A stretch of 64,000 nt of DNA from Notospermus geniculatus (lineage: Eukaryota > Nemertea > Pilidiophora > Heteronemertea > Lineidae). Below the pieces are notes generated by a model. It made no database searches. It saw only the letters and a program-made list of their open reading frames with translations, and was not told where the DNA came from. A program made the translations under genes and the position numbers. Below, piece by piece: positions 11,501-22,879 of this stretch (positions are counted from its first letter, which is position 1; each line of letters begins with the position of its first letter). The stretch covers positions 1 to 64,000 of the forward strand of contig NMRB01001271.1 of assembly GCA_002633025.1 (NCBI GenBank), in the 5' to 3' direction.

Positions 11501-14277
11501 CAGTGAACAGGCAGAAGGTTCCCCTGAAGCCGCCGAGTTCATCAATCGTAACTTCTACATCGATGATGGATTGACGTCAGTACCCTCAGCACCGAATGCC
11601 ATACAACTGATGTCTGATTGCAAGGAGATACTGAAGCGCAGGGGTTTCCGCGTGCACAAGGTCTTGTCGAACAACAAGTCGGTGATTGAGAGTATTCCCC
11701 CAGATGAGCGTGCAGAGAACTTACAGAACATCGATATATTTCAGGACAGCCTCCCAGTGTCACGAGCCCTGGGGGTGCAGTGGTCGATAGAGTCCGACAG
11801 TTTCCATTTCCGTGCTGAGCTTCAAGACAAACCACTTACACGTCGGGGCATACTCTCCACGGTGAGTTCAATGTTTGATCCTCTCGGTCTGGTGGCGCCA
11901 TTCTTGCTAACAGGAAAGCAGATCCTACAGGAATTATGTCGTGATGGTCTAGGTTGGGATGATGCGGTCCCTGAAGATATAGCAGCTCGGTGGAACATCT
12001 GGAGAAGCGACTTGATCCAATTAGCAAAGTTTGAAGTCCCTCGCAGTGTAAAGAGTGAAAACCTTGGTGAGATTGAAACTGTGGAACTACATCACTTCAG
12101 TGACGCTAGCCTTTCAATGGCCAAATCCAGGGTCACGCCGTCCCGCTCTGTCACCATCCCACGTTTGGAGTTGACCGCGGCAGTGGTTTCTACCAAGATG
12201 AGCTCATTTCTCACCAGGGAATTGGACTACAAGAACATGGAGCAGTTTTTCTACACAGATAGTCAAGTCGTTCTCGGATATATTAGTAATGAGAGTCGTC
12301 GCTTCCATGTCTACGTAGCGAACAGGGTACAGCAAATACATGATGTGGCAAGCACGGGACAGTGGAGATACATAGATACAGCCCAAAACCCAGCGGACAT
12401 CGCATCGCGGGGGAGCAGGGCCCAGGAACTGGCGGATAACCAACTCTGGTGGAAGGGACCGGACTTCTTGTCTTCAAGTTCAAGCGAAGCCCTGCCCTGT
12501 CCCACTGTCGCTGCTTACAATGGTCTGTCCGAGAGAGATCCTGAGGTTAAGAAAGTTGCGGTGCTCCAGACAAAGGCTGCTTGTACAGCCCAGAACTCAA
12601 GTAGCACTGGCATGGTCGAGAGATTTGAGAAATTTTCCAGCTGGGTATCCCTCAGGCGAGCAGTTGCCCTACTGATGAAGCGGGTACAGAGACAACCCGG
12701 GGACCTTAGTGTTGAAGATCTTCAGAAGGCTGAAGTGAAAATAATCAGGTTTGCGCAGGAAAGTGCCTACCCAGACGAGGTGAAGGTGTTGAGGAATGCA
12801 AGAAATGGAAATCAGGATGTTGGTGTTTCCCGTGGGAGCTCTCTGGTGCCACTGGATCCGTTTTTTGATGACAAATCCGGAGTGTTGCGCGTGGGAGGTA
12901 GAATCAAGCATGCTAACGTACCGGAAAAGCAGAAGCATCCGATCCTGTTACCCCGTCATGGTCATATCACCAACTTGATTATACGTGGGAGCTCTCTGGT
13001 GCCACTGGATCCGTTTTTTGATGACAAATCCGGAGTGTTGCGTGTGGGAGGTAGAATCAAGCATGCTAACGTACCGGAAAAGCAGAAGCATCCGATCCTG
13101 TTATCCCGTCATGGTCATATCACCAACCTGATTATCAGGCATTATCATCAGTTGAGCAGTCATGCTGGACGCGGAATGACAGTCAATGCCATACGGCAAG
13201 CCGGATTTTGGATCGTCGGAGCGAGGCAAACAGTTGCCAGCTTTATAATGCATTGCGTGAAGTGCCGTAAGCTACGAGGTTCACCGTTGGTACAGAGAAT
13301 GGCCGACTTGCCAGAAGATAGGTTCGACTGTACTGCCCCCTTTACATATTCGGCTGTGGACTTCTGGGGTCCCTTCATTGTTCGGGAGAAGCGTAGCGAT
13401 GTGAAGCGCTGGGGCGTTTTGTTCACCTGTTTAGCATCCCGAGCTATACACTTGGAGGCAGCCAACTCCTTGGATACTGACGCGTTCTTAAATTCCTACA
13501 GAAGATTCACTTGCCGAAGAGGCCCTGTGAGGCTGCTGCGTAGTGACCAGGGCAGTAATTTCGTGGGAGGCAAGAACGAAATAGCGGCTGCATGCAACGA
13601 AATGGATAAGGCCAAGATCTCGAGAGTACTACAGGAAGATAATTGTGATCTAGTTGATTTCAACATGAATGTTCCCCACTCCAGCCACATGGGTGGAGTG
13701 TGGGAACGCATGATTGGCTGCGCTATTGGAATCCCTACTCCGTGATACAGGTCGACAGTTGGATGATGAGCTGTTGCGAACATTGATGACCGAAACTGAG
13801 GCCATTGTTAACAGTAGACCGATTACCTACCTGGAGACTACAGATCCAAACGCACCGCAGGCACTCAGTCCGAGTCAGATATTGACGTTGAAAGGCAAGG
13901 TGGTCATGCCACTCCCCGGTCACTTTGTTGCTGAAGATGTATATTGCAGACGTAGGTGGCGTCGTATACAGTACCTTGCCAACCAGTTCTGGGTGAGATG
14001 GAGGAATGAATTTCTACCTATCTTACAAAAACGGAAGAAATGGACACAGTCGAGTCGAAACGTAAAGCCAGATGATATTGTCATGGTGATTGATGAGAAC
14101 GCGCCTCGGTGTGATTGGCCCTTGGGGCGTGTGGTACAGACGTATCCAGGCCAGGATGACCTGATTCGAAAGGTCAAGCTTAGAGTCAGCAGGGGTTATC
14201 TGGAGAGACCAATCCACAAACTGATCTCTCTTGTTCCCACTGCACGCGACGATGCCGCGCATGATCATAACGGTTAG
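8559..14277 (+). pseudogene. BEL/Pao retrotransposon Gag-Pol, damaged
   Basis: Polyprotein of an LTR retrotransposon that copies RNA to DNA and integrates it. The 1,728-residue frame (8559-13745) runs in Pao/BEL order. It has a Gag region with a CX2CX3HX4C knuckle near residue 451 and further Cys pairs; an aspartic protease at ALLDDQSD (residue 567); a reverse transcriptase at about 860-1015 with FYIDDG near residue 1000; an RNase H region at about 1175-1280; an H2C2 zinc finger at about 1527-1571; and an integrase core (YSAVDFWG, RSDQGSNF) to about 1680. Near 13715 the frame shifts, and the integrase C-terminus continues in another frame to 14277. RNase H jumps from HHFSDAS directly to MAKSRVTP, losing about 30 residues usually present in the family. 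An in-frame duplication lies at 12831-13136. No 5' LTR is visible upstream. Confidence 0.9.
12831..13136 (+). repeat. 153-bp in-frame tandem duplication inside BEL pol
   Basis: The sequence starting CGTGGGAGCTCTCTGGTGCC occurs at 12831 and again at 12984, exactly 153 bp (51 codons) apart, nearly identical. It duplicates the segment just before the integrase zinc finger without breaking the frame. Confidence 0.92.
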
Positions 14278-14977
14278 GGGAGTGTTGGCATTCACAGCTG
14301 AGTCCACGTCAAGTTTGCAAAATGAGGCTAACGTTGGCATTTGAAGCCCAGTTAGGGTAATAGGTTTTTCTGTTATTTGCTCAAGGTTGAACTAATGGTT
14401 GGTGTTTTTTAAGGTTTTAAGCCCGTGGTGTTCAGACATGTTTTATATTTTTCTAGTTTTATATTTTTCTAGTGTTATGAGACGAAGGTTTAGTGCGTTA
14501 GGCATAAAGCATTTTGAGGTGGTTTTGGTAAAAAATGGACACAGACGAGTCGAAACGTAAAGCCAGATGATATTGTCATGGTGATTGATGAGAATGCGCC
14601 TCGGTGTGATTGGCCCTTGGGGCATGTGGTACAGACGTATCCCGGCCAGGATGACCTGATTAGAAAGGTCAAGCTTAGAGTCAGCAGGGGTTACCTGGAG
14701 AGACCAATCCACTGCACGCGACGATGCCGCGCATGATCATAACGGTTAGGGGAGTGTTGGCATTCACAGCTGCTGAGTCCACGTCAAGTTTGCAAAATGA
14801 GGCTAACGTTGGCATTTGAAGCCCAGTTAGGGTAATAGGTTTTTCTGTTATTTGCTCAAGGTTGAACTAATGGTTGGTGTTTTTTAAGGTTTTAAGCCCG
14901 TGGTGTTCAGACATGTTTTATATTTTTCTAGTTTTATATTTTTCGAGTATTATGAGATGAAGGTTTAATGCGTTAGG
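14036..14977 (+). repeat. Tandem duplication of BEL pol 3' end and following sequence
   Basis: The block beginning AATGGACACAGTCGAGTCG at about 14038 (end of integrase frame, stop, then TGTTGGCATTCACAGCTGAG) is repeated from about 14533 with a few substitutions and a small deletion near 14710. The period is about 494 bp. The non-coding half may be the start of the 3' LTR, since it begins TGTT just after the stop codon, but no partner LTR is seen to confirm that. Confidence 0.85.
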
Positions 14978-16395
14978 TTGTTTTGGTGAAATAAGTGGCC
15001 CGGGTAATTCCCGTACGGAGAGCCATTCTAGTTCAGTTAACTGCTGTGTACAATGTGAAGTCTGTGGTGAGTTGTAGTCGAGCTAGTTTTGAGCTCTAGT
15101 TGTTTTGGGGTGCACCTTTAAAAGGTGGTCTTCTTGAAGTTGAACTTTGCTTAAAGCTGACCTGTGTGATTTTTATGGTGAAAATTGAGGTAACGTTTTT
15201 AAAGCCGAAGTGTACTTTGTATTCAGTTTGTAGGTTAAGAGTATTTTGATAGCCTTAGTTAGGTAAATCGTTCCAATTTAGGAGAGCCATGTGACTGCTG
15301 CAGTCAGGGTCCCTTTAAGTTCTTAGTGGTCGCATTTTATGTGCTGTGGATTTTCTCTATCGTTTACAGACATGTGGGTAGAGGGCGCCGTTGTGCTTCC
15401 GCCCACTTGCTATTTTCCGCCATTTTGATATGAGTTTGTTCCCACCGCTGCCAGCGGGTTTTATGTGTTTAAAGGTGGTCTATTGCTGGCTACAGAGGTA
15501 ATTATGAGAAATAAATATGTATAGATATGTATAGGCTGCACTGAAGAGAATTGTAGAAGCTAAGATACTAAAAGAACTTTGTGGTAGGCTCAAAAGTCCT
15601 AGGTTGCCACCCACGCTGTTGATTCATAATGATAGTTTCTCCCGCTGTTAACAGACGGCGCCACTGTAGACATGTGCAGATGATTTACTGAGGATAAGAG
15701 TGAATGATGGATGAGGGTTTAGGCCTAGCCCTTGTTTGTTTGACATTCTGTATTGTGACTGTGTGGTGTAGTAGTGATGATTATCCCTTGTACCAGCATG
15801 TGACCAACTTGGTTGTATTTGAGATAGAATGTTATGTAGGTTAGCTCTTGTGAACCGCCACAGTCAGAGCTTGAACAACCTTGAATATTTGTCCAAATTG
15901 ATGTGCATGCTCGAACATCATCCAACATGTTCGCGCTTGTTCGCACTTGTTCGCAGTTGTTCAAATTCCCATTTACACGGTCATACATTTGTCCACGAAC
16001 ATCATCATACAAATGTATGATGAAAATTTGAACAAAAGTATGATCGTCTAAATGGGCCTCGCCCTATTCACATACGGCCTACACGCTGTAGGAAGTGTAC
16101 GTCATGCATCGGCCTACTTTGTATCTGCTTAAAATAGGCCTAGCCTAGCAGAATCACAAATCGTCACCTGGTCACAGTCGAACATCCAAATTGAATCCAA
16201 AATTGACAGCCAATGATATAATCCAAAGTTTGTTCGGCGTAAATTTCACAGTCTTAAAATATCCAATGAACAAATAGACAATGGGCCTAGATCATCGCGG
16301 TTCGTCACCAATTTGGGGAAATATTCCACTTTTAAAAACAAGTCAAGTGTCAAACTTTTCATGCTTTTCATGAGCATGATGAGCGAGCAGACAGC
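14978..16395. other. BEL 3' flank and non-coding sequence
   Basis: About 700 bp after the duplicated block may be the rest of the BEL 3' LTR or untranslated region. It has no opposite-end partner. From about 15865 there are iterated TGTTCGCACT-like words and then an imperfect inverted repeat (ATTTACACGGTCATACATTTG against CAAAAGTATGATCGTCTAAAT) ending near 16064, probably a decayed MITE. No gene is supported. Confidence 0.4.
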
Positions 16396-16560
16396 ATGAA
16401 AAACAACGAACAAGTAAACCTCTCACCGACTCCACCTCAGCCGGGCGAACCATCTATTGTCTTCGGCGCCCCAACACCAACGAATAAAAGGGCAATCAAA
16501 CCCAGGGATCTCTCATCCAAGAGATCATCTCCTGAAGGACCTAAGGATGTCATGGAATAA
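16396..16560 (+). CDS. Small ORF, 54 residues, unknown
   Basis: ATG at 16396 to TAA at 16558-16560. The product is Pro/Ser/Lys rich (PTPPQPGEPSIVFGAPTPNK near the middle) and hydrophilic, with no domain I recognise. The composition resembles the disordered start of a retroelement ORF1 or a nuclear protein fragment, but nothing nearby supports either. A short frame of this size can occur by chance. Confidence 0.2.
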   Translation: MKNNEQVNLSPTPPQPGEPSIVFGAPTPTNKRAIKPRDLSSKRSSPEGPKDVME

Positions 16561-16616
16561 GATTATAAAACTTTGTAATTTCCTGCATACAATGTAATTT
16601 CAACATGGTAAAATCA

Positions 16617-16873
16617 TGCGTGATTCTCAGTAAACTTCACCATGGTGTGAAAGAACGTTTTACCATGGTGAAAGAACTTTTTACCATAGTAAAATAGTTT
16701 ACCATAATAATCCAAATATCTCACCAAGGTAAAATTATTTCACCATGGTAAAATTATTTCACCATGGTTAAATTCTATTTTCACCATGGTATTTTATTTT
16801 CACCTTGGTGAAAAAAAGATTACCATGGTAAATATCAATTTTACCATGGTAAATAGCATTTCACCATGGTAAA
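16617..16873. repeat. Cluster of ACCATGGT palindromes
   Basis: About eight exact ACCATGGT octamers and several one-base variants (ACCAAGGT, ACCTTGGT, ACCATAGT) occur every 18-30 bp. They are usually extended to TTTACCATGGTAAA, and spacers are A/T rich. The spacing is irregular, so this is not a simple tandem repeat. The block can form a ladder of small hairpins. Confidence 0.85.
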
Positions 16874-17227
16874 ACGCGATGCAATTTTCATAAGGGCCCC
16901 CTTCAAACCCTACAACTGGCTCAGATTCATAGATGATGTTTTCTCCGTGTGGACCCATGGACGTAAGAAACTGTGCCGCGGGCCGCGACGGCGTCACACC
17001 AAAGACGCGTCGCAAGCGAGCGTGCGTCATGTTTGGCCGCGCGACTTTGGTGTGACCCTTCTATTGAAAATCCATTAACTTATTTTCCCGGCGGTGAACG
17101 CGCGTCGTTTTTCGCCGTAGCGGCACGGTTTTTTGGTGTGAACATACCTTTAAGTGTGATGTAACTCAAGGCATAATCGGATTTCATGGATATCTTCCAA
17201 CAGACATCTTTTGTCGAAATACCACTA

Positions 17228-17368
17228 AAGGCGGTGACAGACTGGCGCGTAAGCAACGCGTCGGAAAGCGTTCAACCAATCAGGGAGGAGGTAACATGGA
17301 CCGAAACACCTACCGAACAATCTGATTGGCGGGACGCCTGCAGGACGCACCAGTCTCTCATCGGCTTT
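17228..17368. mobile_element. Short MITE, AAGGCGGTGACAGACTGG family
   Basis: The left end is AAGGCGGTGACAGACTGGCG; the right end (CCAGTCTCTCATCGGCTTT) is a decayed complement. The interior holds an inverted CCAATCAG/CTGATTGG pair. A clearly related copy is at 56433-56577. Confidence 0.75.
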
Positions 17369-17812
17369 ATTAATACAACTTGCAAGGGGTTGTCTCGCAA
17401 TAGATGACAGAAATGCACATCTGGTGAAATCTCGGTCTGAGGCCATTCAACATGAAATAGAAACGGGTTTCTAAAGGTGAAAGACATCGCTTCCTATAGT
17501 CCGGCAGCCCAGCCTTCGCGCCACACAGTGAAATGCGGAAGTAGGCTTACCGCAAACCATAGGCTGACCACAACTCGTATTCAACACACGACTCTTGAAT
17601 AAACTTGAATAGACTGTAATCACGGTAATAGTGCCCACTCATGTGGAGGCGATCGTCGTTGGTAACGTGGGGGTAGATGGCGTAATTAGGTAGCCGTAAG
17701 CTGTTGTCAGATTTCGTATTTCCGCATTCCATTGGGTCGCGCGAAGGCTGCGCCGGACTTTACCAGATTCAAACCCACGGACCCTCGCATTAGGCATCAA
17801 TCGCCAGCACTA

Positions 17813-18170
17813 AAGGCGGTGACAGACTGGTCCGTTCCGTGTGCGATACGTATCCGTCCAGCACGTGTCCGACACAGCAAAAAACGGAGAGCCGTGACAG
17901 ACTAGTGCGACAAGTCTACATCACATGGCCATTTTAGCATTGTCGCCTTTCAAGAAGGAAGCGATTCGTCCGCGACTCGGAACAAAAAGAGCTGTCGAAT
18001 TCAAAGAATTTGATAGGGATAATGTCCATAAAAGGTCAGCGTTGCGTCTCCGCAGTCCGTAAAAATCGCCCACCCGAAATGGAAATGAGTAGAAAGTGAT
18101 TCAAGCGGAGCAGCGGACCGGGTCGTATACGGATCGTATACGGACAGCGGGACCAGTCTGTCACCGCCTT
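17813..18170. mobile_element. Longer MITE of the AAGGCGGTGACAGACTGG family
   Basis: AAGGCGGTGACAGACTGGTC on the left pairs exactly with GACCAGTCTGTCACCGCCTT on the right, spanning 358 bp. TAA can be read at both borders, which would fit a 3 bp TWA duplication of Harbinger-type elements, but the ends are A/T ambiguous. It shares only the termini with the 141 bp member at 17228. Confidence 0.8.
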
Positions 18171-18799
18171 AAAGCTGACGTGAACGAACAAAAAGCCCTC
18201 ATGCGGTGAGCAAGAGAATTGCAAACGCCCTGCAAACACCTCAAACGAAGGCTAAGAACATGATAGACCCCACGACGCCACCTTATTTGCCTTCAGGCAA
18301 CAGAACTGTCAACATCTCCGGGTACCTCTTACACTACTCAAAGAAAAAAAATTTTAGTCCTTTAGACGGGATTCGAACCGTCGACCGTCTGATTTGTAAT
18401 CCACCGCTCTATCCACTCGGTCATCGAGCCAACTGACAGGGTCATGATTTATGTTTGTCATAGACGTAGGTCTTCGACTTACGTTATAATGCTACGAGTA
18501 AGAGAAAACATGTGAAGTCTTCCAACAAGTTCGGTGGCCGGATGCAGAAGACAGCGGGACAGGGATAACAAGGCGCGGGTTCGATTCCCAGCTGGGGTCA
18601 AACTTTTTTCTTTGAAGTGTTCAGCAGGAGCTCACCATCGGATGTTGACACCTCGAAAGCTCGATGACAAATAAGGTGGCGCCCTCCTGACCTCGTGGGG
18701 CCTATCATGTTCTGAGCGTTCGTTTGAGGTATTTGCAGGGCGTTTGCAATTCTCTTGCACGCCGCATGAGGGCTTTTTGTTCGTTCACGTCAGCTTTAA
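18169..18799. mobile_element. piggyBac-type non-autonomous element with TTAA duplication
   Basis: TTAA at 18169-18172 and 18796-18799 flanks long inverted ends: AGCTGACGTGAACGAACAAA on the left and its complement on the right, extending for over 100 bp with small differences (GCAAACGCCCTGCAAA / TTTGCAGGGCGTTTGC). A duplicated TTAA is the signature of piggyBac-like insertion. No transposase is encoded. The interior carries tRNA-like sequence at 18359-18431 and a second B-box-like GGGTTCGATTCCC near 18580. The element landed at the very end of the MITE 17813-18170. Confidence 0.85.
18359..18431 (-). tRNA. tRNA-like sequence inside a MITE (probable pseudogene)
   Basis: On the minus strand it reads GGCTCGATGACCGAGTGGAT at the 5' side (D-arm-like) and GACGGTTCGAATCCCGTC as a good T-arm. 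The anticodon arm between them does not form a clean five-pair stem with a seven-base loop. It is therefore best read as captured tRNA-like sequence, not a working tRNA. Confidence 0.4.
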
Positions 18800-19740
18800 G
18801 GGGCAGCACGCCTTAACCACAACGCCAAATCACCATCTTCAAAAAAAGATGGTTCAGTGGCATATGACCTGAGGCAATTCAACGATATGGTTCACGAAAG
18901 TGACTCGCCGGCTGCGCAGTTTTATCGCCTAGCGGCGAGCCCATGAACCACTGCGTCAAGCGACTGATAATTCAACAGGATGAATTTTCGGTCGATTGGC
19001 GCATCTACGTTTTCAAGTAGTCGGGCGACGAAGAAACAGATTTTTGTCCGCAAACGAGCCCGAGTCCCAAGAGACGGGACCTTGAGCTCCTGGCGCCGAT
19101 AAAAGACGACACGGTGCTCGTTTTCTTTTCCAGACGATCACCAACTACACCAGATTCAAGAATAATCAGAACATAAAGCAGTGTCTTCTGGATATAAAGA
19201 GAAATTGTAATTGAAAAAATGATACAAATCTAAAATGTGTCCCGGTAACAAAAGGACTCAAAGAACAAAGTTAGTGCATGCGTATACAACGGTGTGAGGC
19301 GTGCATAGTTTGGCAATGAAAAAGGACCTTAAGCCGATGGGAAACGGCACCAAAATCTAGCCGTGTTCATGATTTAATCCAGCCTAATCATGGAGATAAA
19401 AACTATAAGGCACTTGATAGAAGTTAACACCTACCTTCAATCAGTGTAACCTTCAATCAGTGTAACATTCACCTGTTTATTTATTAACATAATGGGTGCC
19501 TGCGTGTCGTAGACACATTACGGCCACCTTACACAGATACAACTAGCCTACATGGCGGAAGGTGCGAGTTCATTTTGTTTCCACAAGCAAAAATTTGGTA
19601 CAAGAACTCCATGGACATGATGGAGTAAGTTTGGTCACCCCTTATAGATTCCGTATATACTTTATCCTCGCCTCTAAGAGGTCAGTCATTAATGTCCAGA
19701 AAGAGACACCTTCTGGGCAAGTCTTGGCATTGCCAGGTCA
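18800..19740. other. No gene recognised
   Basis: Between the piggyBac-type element and the GGGTGATATGAAT MITE cluster. Only short frames without protein character. A small direct repeat, CCTTCAATCAGTGTAAC twice, is at about 19433-19466. Confidence 0.4.
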
Positions 19741-19741
19741 T

Positions 19742-20134
19742 TGGGTGATATGAATAAAAATCAGTATGTACTAGCTAGTAGTTACTAGAAGTAAAAGTAA
19801 CTAGTGCCAAGTTTTTACTCCAAGTAGAAGTGAACACTTGAATTCATATGAATAAACAGTTGCATTTACTGCAAAGTAATCACTTCTGCCCAACTAGTTT
19901 TTACTCGTCTGATCCTGGGTTCACCGTACTGAAATTAATACTGCTGATTATTCATATCCTCGGCAGTATTTACTGTTTTTGGAGTAACTACTGCACTAGT
20001 ATCAAGTAATACTTATTAGTAGTAGCTACAAGTAATTACTAACAGTAGTTACTCCTGTTTTATTCATATAGTCACCAGTAAATATTTCAAAAACGGGAGT
20101 AAAAGTTATTACTTATTTTTATTCATATCACCCA
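19742..20134. mobile_element. MITE, GGGTGATATGAATAAA family, member 1
   Basis: TIRs GGGTGATATGAATAAAAATC and its complement at the right (TATTTTTATTCATATCACCC). The roughly 390 bp interior is built of iterated AGTAATTACT, ACTAGTAGTTACT and CAGTAATTACTCC words in both orientations. ATTCATAT also recurs at three internal points, as if the element were a chain of smaller hairpins. Confidence 0.85.
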
Positions 20135-20537
20135 TTGTGAGTCTAATATTCAAACAAACTTCCTCGTTCTGATTGGTTGAACCAAGAACGAAGCACCGGC
20201 GCCAATTATGGAATGGAACAAAGGCCAAGTCATGAGTACTCTGGACTGACCTCTTAGAGGCGAGGACTATTATATGAAAAGTGTGGATGGACATTAGTAA
20301 GATCAATGCTGAGTAAGTACTTGAAAGCCGTTGGAATTTTTTATGTAGTTCTTAGCAGCCAAGAAGAGTCTGCAGTTAGAACACACGAAATGAGATTGAA
20401 ACCCATAGCAACTGCTTCAATATAATATCAGGAGGGAAGGAAAGTATGTCAAGGCCACACTCCTCAAATATACGGGCAATCTCATCAAAGAGTAAATCAC
20501 GCGAGCATCAGTATATTTAGTTCAATATAAGAAATAA

Positions 20538-20921
20538 TGGGTGATATGAATAAAAATCAGTGTCTACTACCTTGTAGTTACTAGAAGTAAAAGTAATTAG
20601 TTTCAAGTTTTTACTTCAAGTAGAAGTAACACTCGAATTCATATGAATAAACAGTTGCTTTTACTGCAAAGTAATCACTTCTGCCCAACTAGTTTTTACT
20701 CGTCTGATCCTGGGTTCACCGAACACTGCTGATTATTCATATCCTCGGCAGTATTTACTGTTTTTGGAGTAACTACTGCAAGAGTATTAACTAATACTTA
20801 TTAGCAGTAGCTATAAGTAATTACGTTCAGTAATTACTCCTGTTTTATTCATATAGTCACCAGTAAATACTTCAAAAACTGGAGTAAGCGTTATTACTTA
20901 TTTTCATTCATATTACCCAAT
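20538..20921. mobile_element. MITE, GGGTGATATGAATAAA family, member 2
   Basis: Same ends and same order of interior words as 19742-20134, about 90 percent alike by eye, with a short deletion near 20725. The right end is TTCATATTACCC. Confidence 0.85.
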
Positions 20922-21159
20922 AATGGTTGTATGATTCAACATCCTGCATGCAGGAACATAACGACTACTCACACAAAGATCAAGCAAAAAATCACCCCTT
21001 AGGAAAGTGAAACCTATTCTAAAGCGTGCATACAGGATGTTGAGATACCTTGACCCAACCTCAGCTCCTTTAAGCGGTTTACTAAAGAAATGTTTCTCAT
21101 ACCTATACCGTATTTAAACGAAGATCCAAAGAGAAGAAAAGCACAAAAATTGACACACA

Positions 21160-21540
21160 ATGGTCCATATGCATAAAGAAAAGCAAATGCTTTTTACTTG
21201 AAAATTGAAGCAATTACTTCCATCGGTATGCATAAAACCCAAAGTAAATGCTTTTGCTAAAAAAGCAGTTGCTAATAGAAAAAGCTGTTACTATTTACTT
21301 GTTCCTTTCTAGCAAATGCTAGAATTCATATGCATAATACTGAGCAATTCTCCAACTGTAGAACCTTTGGTAAACAAGCAAATGCTTGTCAAGTATAAGC
21401 ATTTGCTTTGAAGTGGCAGTAAAAGATTATGCATATGAAACCAAGTAATTGCTTTTACTTTTACTTTTGGCTTCAAGCAACTGCTTTTACTTTTTGCTTT
21501 TGCTAGAAGTAAATGCTTCATTTTTATGCATATGGCCCAA
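21160..21540. mobile_element. MITE, related GGTCCATATGCATAAA subfamily
   Basis: Ends GGTCCATATGCATAAAGAAA and TTTTTATGCATATGGCCC. It has the same architecture as its neighbours but with ATGCATAT in place of ATTCATAT, and interior words AAGCAAATGCTTTTAC and GCATTTGCTT. It abuts the next copy at 21540/21541. Confidence 0.8.
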
Positions 21541-21936
21541 TGGGTGATATGAATAAAAATCAGTATCTACTAGCTAGTAGTTACTAGAAGTAAAAGTAAC
21601 TAGTTCCAAGTTTTTACTCCAAGTAGAAGTGAACACTTGAATTCATATGAATAAACAGTTCCTTTTACTACAAAGTAATCACTTCTGCCCAACTAGTTTT
21701 TACTCGTCTGATCCTGGGTCCACCGTACTGAAATTAATGCTGCTGATTATTCATATCCTCGGCAGTATTGACTGTTTTTGGAGTAACTACTGCACCTAGT
21801 ATTAAGTAATACTTATTAGTAGTAGCTACAAGTAATTACTTGCAGTAATTACTCCTGTTTTATTCATATAGTCACCAGTAAATACTTCAAAAACTGGAGT
21901 AAAAGTTATTACTTATTTTTATTCATATCGCCCAAT
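21539..21936. mobile_element. MITE, GGGTGATATGAATAAA family, member 3
   Basis: Nearly identical to 19742-20134 across its full length. The right end is ATTCATATCGCCC. It lies directly against the subfamily member 21160-21540, sharing the border bases. Confidence 0.85.
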
Positions 21937-21960
21937 ATATGATAAATAAAAAGGCAATTT

Positions 21961-22505
21961 CCAGAGTGTTTGCGAATTTTCGACCCCAACCGGGGTCTTC
22001 TTCAGGCTGGAACTTTACAATCCGAAACTCTAGAACAGACTGAGCTGAAACCCAAATGTAGACAACAGTTTGTAGGTGCTGTTTTGTAGGTGCTGTTCAC
22101 CTATACTGTTGCCCCTTCATTTCTTATTATCTTGCTCTTCATTTATTTTCTAGGCCTAATTTGTTATCACTTCCTCATACATTTGTTTAATATAAATTAC
22201 TCTTACTATGGTCTTGGGGGTATGTGCTGTTAGTATAATTATAATGTTAGTTTAATTCCTCCAAGCTATATTTTCCCTTCAGCCTAGTCAAGCCTTACAT
22301 TCACTAATTACATTTCTGTTAGGTGTAGCAACCACCTTTCGGGGCTTGTACTCTTTTCTTTCCTTAATTGCTGTCACGTCCTGTTTGGATGGGATACTTC
22401 ATATCTACATTTGGGTTTCAGCTCAGTCTGTTCTAGAGTTTCGGATTGTAAAGTTCCAGCCTGAAGAAGACCCCGGTTGGGGTCGAAAATTCGCAAACAC
22501 TCTGG
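21961..22505. mobile_element. Foldback element with 102-bp inverted ends
   Basis: 21961-22062 and 22404-22505 are essentially exact inverted copies, beginning CCAGAGTGTTTGCGAATTTT. The 340 bp centre is A/T rich with no frame. It is inserted at the C-terminal end of the LINE remnant that continues from 22506 rightwards. Confidence 0.9.
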
Positions 22506-22879
22506 TATTTAAACGAAGAGAGTGATATAGTATTTACAATATCGTCTGGGATAGAATTCCAATGTTTAAAAGTGTTCGGGAGGAAAGGATTCAAATAGCG
22601 AGCAGTACGTCCAAATAGGTAGGAATTGACGAGGTACACGCAAGTTAGCAGCATTACCGATTCTTCGACATCTGTCAGTGACACATTCAGAAAAAAGCGA
22701 CGCAGTTAAACCATTACATAAATGGCCTTATAAAACAAGGTAGATCTGAAGTAAAATGCTCTTTCAGAAATTCTAGGCCACCCCAAATCTTTGGGAATTC
22801 TATCGTAACTCGAATAATTCAAAGCCCCATTCACAAGGCCGGCCTCGTATTGAATGGTCTCCAGTTTCTTGGTACTAAC

